A stretch of 64,000 bases of DNA from Mesaphorura yosii (lineage: Eukaryota; Arthropoda; Collembola; Poduromorpha; Tullbergiidae): positions 1 to 64,000 of the forward strand of contig WIXG01000124.1 in NCBI GenBank assembly GCA_009869945.1, given 5' to 3'. The translations under genes were made by a program, and so were the position numbers. Below are positions 62,836 to 64,000 of this stretch, piece after piece; position 1 is the first letter of the stretch, and each line of letters starts with the position of its first letter. Below the pieces are notes generated by a model, which did no database searches, was not told where the DNA came from, and was given only the letters and a program-made list of their open reading frames with translations.

Positions 62836-64000
62836 TCATTTCCCACTCCTCTCCTTGTACTTCTTTGACTCCGATTTTGCGCGATGCGAATGAGAGTTCT
62901 TTTTATTGTTGTTGGAGGACTTATCTTTGCTTGGTCGATTCGCCAATAATGGATGAATTTCTGAGATAATTGCGTACAATCATTTTGTATACGCAGTAGA
63001 AACCACTAAATATAACTCAGCAGATTACTTACCGTCAGTAGGCGCGTTATCCAAATTAATGTCATGAACTTTAGGCTTCTTCCTTCTGTGTGGACTGTTT
63101 TCTTTCTGCTCCGAAGAATGATATCTTTTCCTCGAATCTTCGTTGCCTTCAGGAGCATTCCATGTCTGATCTTCCACATCCTCAATCTGCATACGTCGAA
63201 TCGTTAGAAGATGTACAACTAAATGCATACTAAGAAAACACAAAAATAAGACATTTTACCTCCGGAGCGATTGGAAGAAACAAAAGTTGATCAGGATCAT
63301 CGTACTCCTCATCAGAACTAAGGTAAGCCCGAACGGCAGTCGTAGTGATGACGTCAACCTGTAACAATGAAGCTCGCACAATATACGAATGGGAACACTT
63401 GTCGAGGACAATTTCGGAGTCAAACCTACTTCCAAATCGTCCTCTTCGTCTCCGTTTTCAGTGCCCACCATTTTATCTTCGTCCTCCAAGTCAAACTCAG
63501 ATTCGCGTTCTTCATACTCCACATTCTCGTCCAATTCCTTGAAGTCTGGTGCAAAGGCCGACCAATTTTCCACTTGATTTTGAGACCAAATTGATACTAC
63601 TCCGTTACTGACTGATGCAACGATTGGTCGCATCGGATGCCACTAATTTGTACAGAAAAATTTCAAGTCATTGCCGAAAAAATGTGCAGTTTGTTTTGTA
63701 GCAACAAGGGACATTACCACAACGTCGAGCAAAAGCTCGCCTTTAGTTCCATGAAGGATTTTCACCAGGTTTCCAATGTTCTTCTCCCATATGTACAGAG
63801 AATGTGAACGCGCGGAACCGGCGCAAACGTAATCTCCATCGCCAGAAAAGCAGCACTTCTTCCACATTGTTCTGGAATTATGCTCATAATGATTACGAAA
63901 TACAAGGAAGTCTAGGACGCGCCTTGACACTCACTTGTTCACTAAATCTTGCAGCTTCTGAATCGGCTCCGGGTCACAGTCTTTGCCTAACTCAAGTACC
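62836..64000 (-). CDS. RBBP5: RBBP5, C-terminal part (5' end beyond the window)
   Basis: RBBP5 is a core subunit (WRAD module) of MLL/SET1 H3K4 methyltransferases. It forms a WD propeller and an acidic hinge that bind ASH2L and the SET domain. Exons in the window (minus): 64000-63935, 63871-63718, 63642-63430, 63358-63260, 63186-63033, 62960-62836. Blades seen: [55 protein letters not shown] and [20 protein letters not shown]. These are followed by the hallmark hinge [20 protein letters not shown]. The C-terminal tail is Lys-rich and shorter than, and different from, the vertebrate one. The gene continues off the right edge, so the start and N-terminal blades are missing. Confidence 0.95.

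Overview
The window is nuclear DNA from an animal. Its protein-coding genes are split by many short introns (about 50-150 bp) with GT-AG borders. The products are conserved metazoan housekeeping and signalling proteins: Elongator, TOM40, RBBP5, PLC-delta, WRAP73, UBAC1, CPPED1 and kanadaptin. Gene density and intron size suggest a small-intron invertebrate, perhaps an arthropod or another ecdysozoan, but nothing here fixes the species. There are no bacterial operons, CRISPR arrays or insertion sequences.

Layout. 1-11721 holds no gene I can support; its standout feature is a near-perfect 67-bp inverted repeat at 7199-7348. ELP1 (+) occupies 11722-16165. An inactivated copy of a Y-family DNA polymerase (eta type) lies on the minus strand at about 18.8-20.4 kb. 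Three plus-strand genes follow: a PLC-delta (about 23.0-26.3 kb), UBAC1 (26.8-28.2 kb) and WRAP73 (28.8-30.6 kb). A small minus-strand gene with a PCNA-interaction-type motif (30.97-31.6 kb) is flanked by two copies of a dispersed repeat of about 100 bp. From about 32.3 to 42 kb there is no intact gene. That block holds a 79-bp-period tandem repeat and a long pyrimidine-rich stretch, whose minus strand reads like a decayed LTR-retrotransposon.

From 42 kb the window is gene-rich again. A short minus-strand ORF resembles SERTA proteins. CPPED1 (+) and kanadaptin/SLC4A1AP (+) follow. Next come a 672-aa minus-strand protein of unknown family with BH3-like and LC8-binding-like motifs, a tRNA-Pro(AGG) gene, an 806-aa RS/Ser-rich nuclear-type protein (-), TOMM40 (+), and the 3' part of RBBP5 (-), which runs off the right edge. 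For the main genes I built exon joins by hand; reading frame and phase close exactly through every junction.

The genes do not form a pathway. Themes are translation and tRNA modification (ELP1, tRNA-Pro), phosphoinositide signalling (PLC-delta), ubiquitin (UBAC1), centrosome/spindle (WRAP73), phosphatase signalling (CPPED1), RNA-linked nuclear proteins (kanadaptin, RS protein), mitochondrial import (TOMM40) and H3K4 methylation (RBBP5). Two convergent pairs, kanadaptin with the 672-aa gene and TOMM40 with RBBP5, have abutting or overlapping 3' ends. I found no clearly new multi-gene system. The best candidates for novelty are the 672-aa protein, the hairpin, the small PIP-box gene and the polymerase-eta relic.
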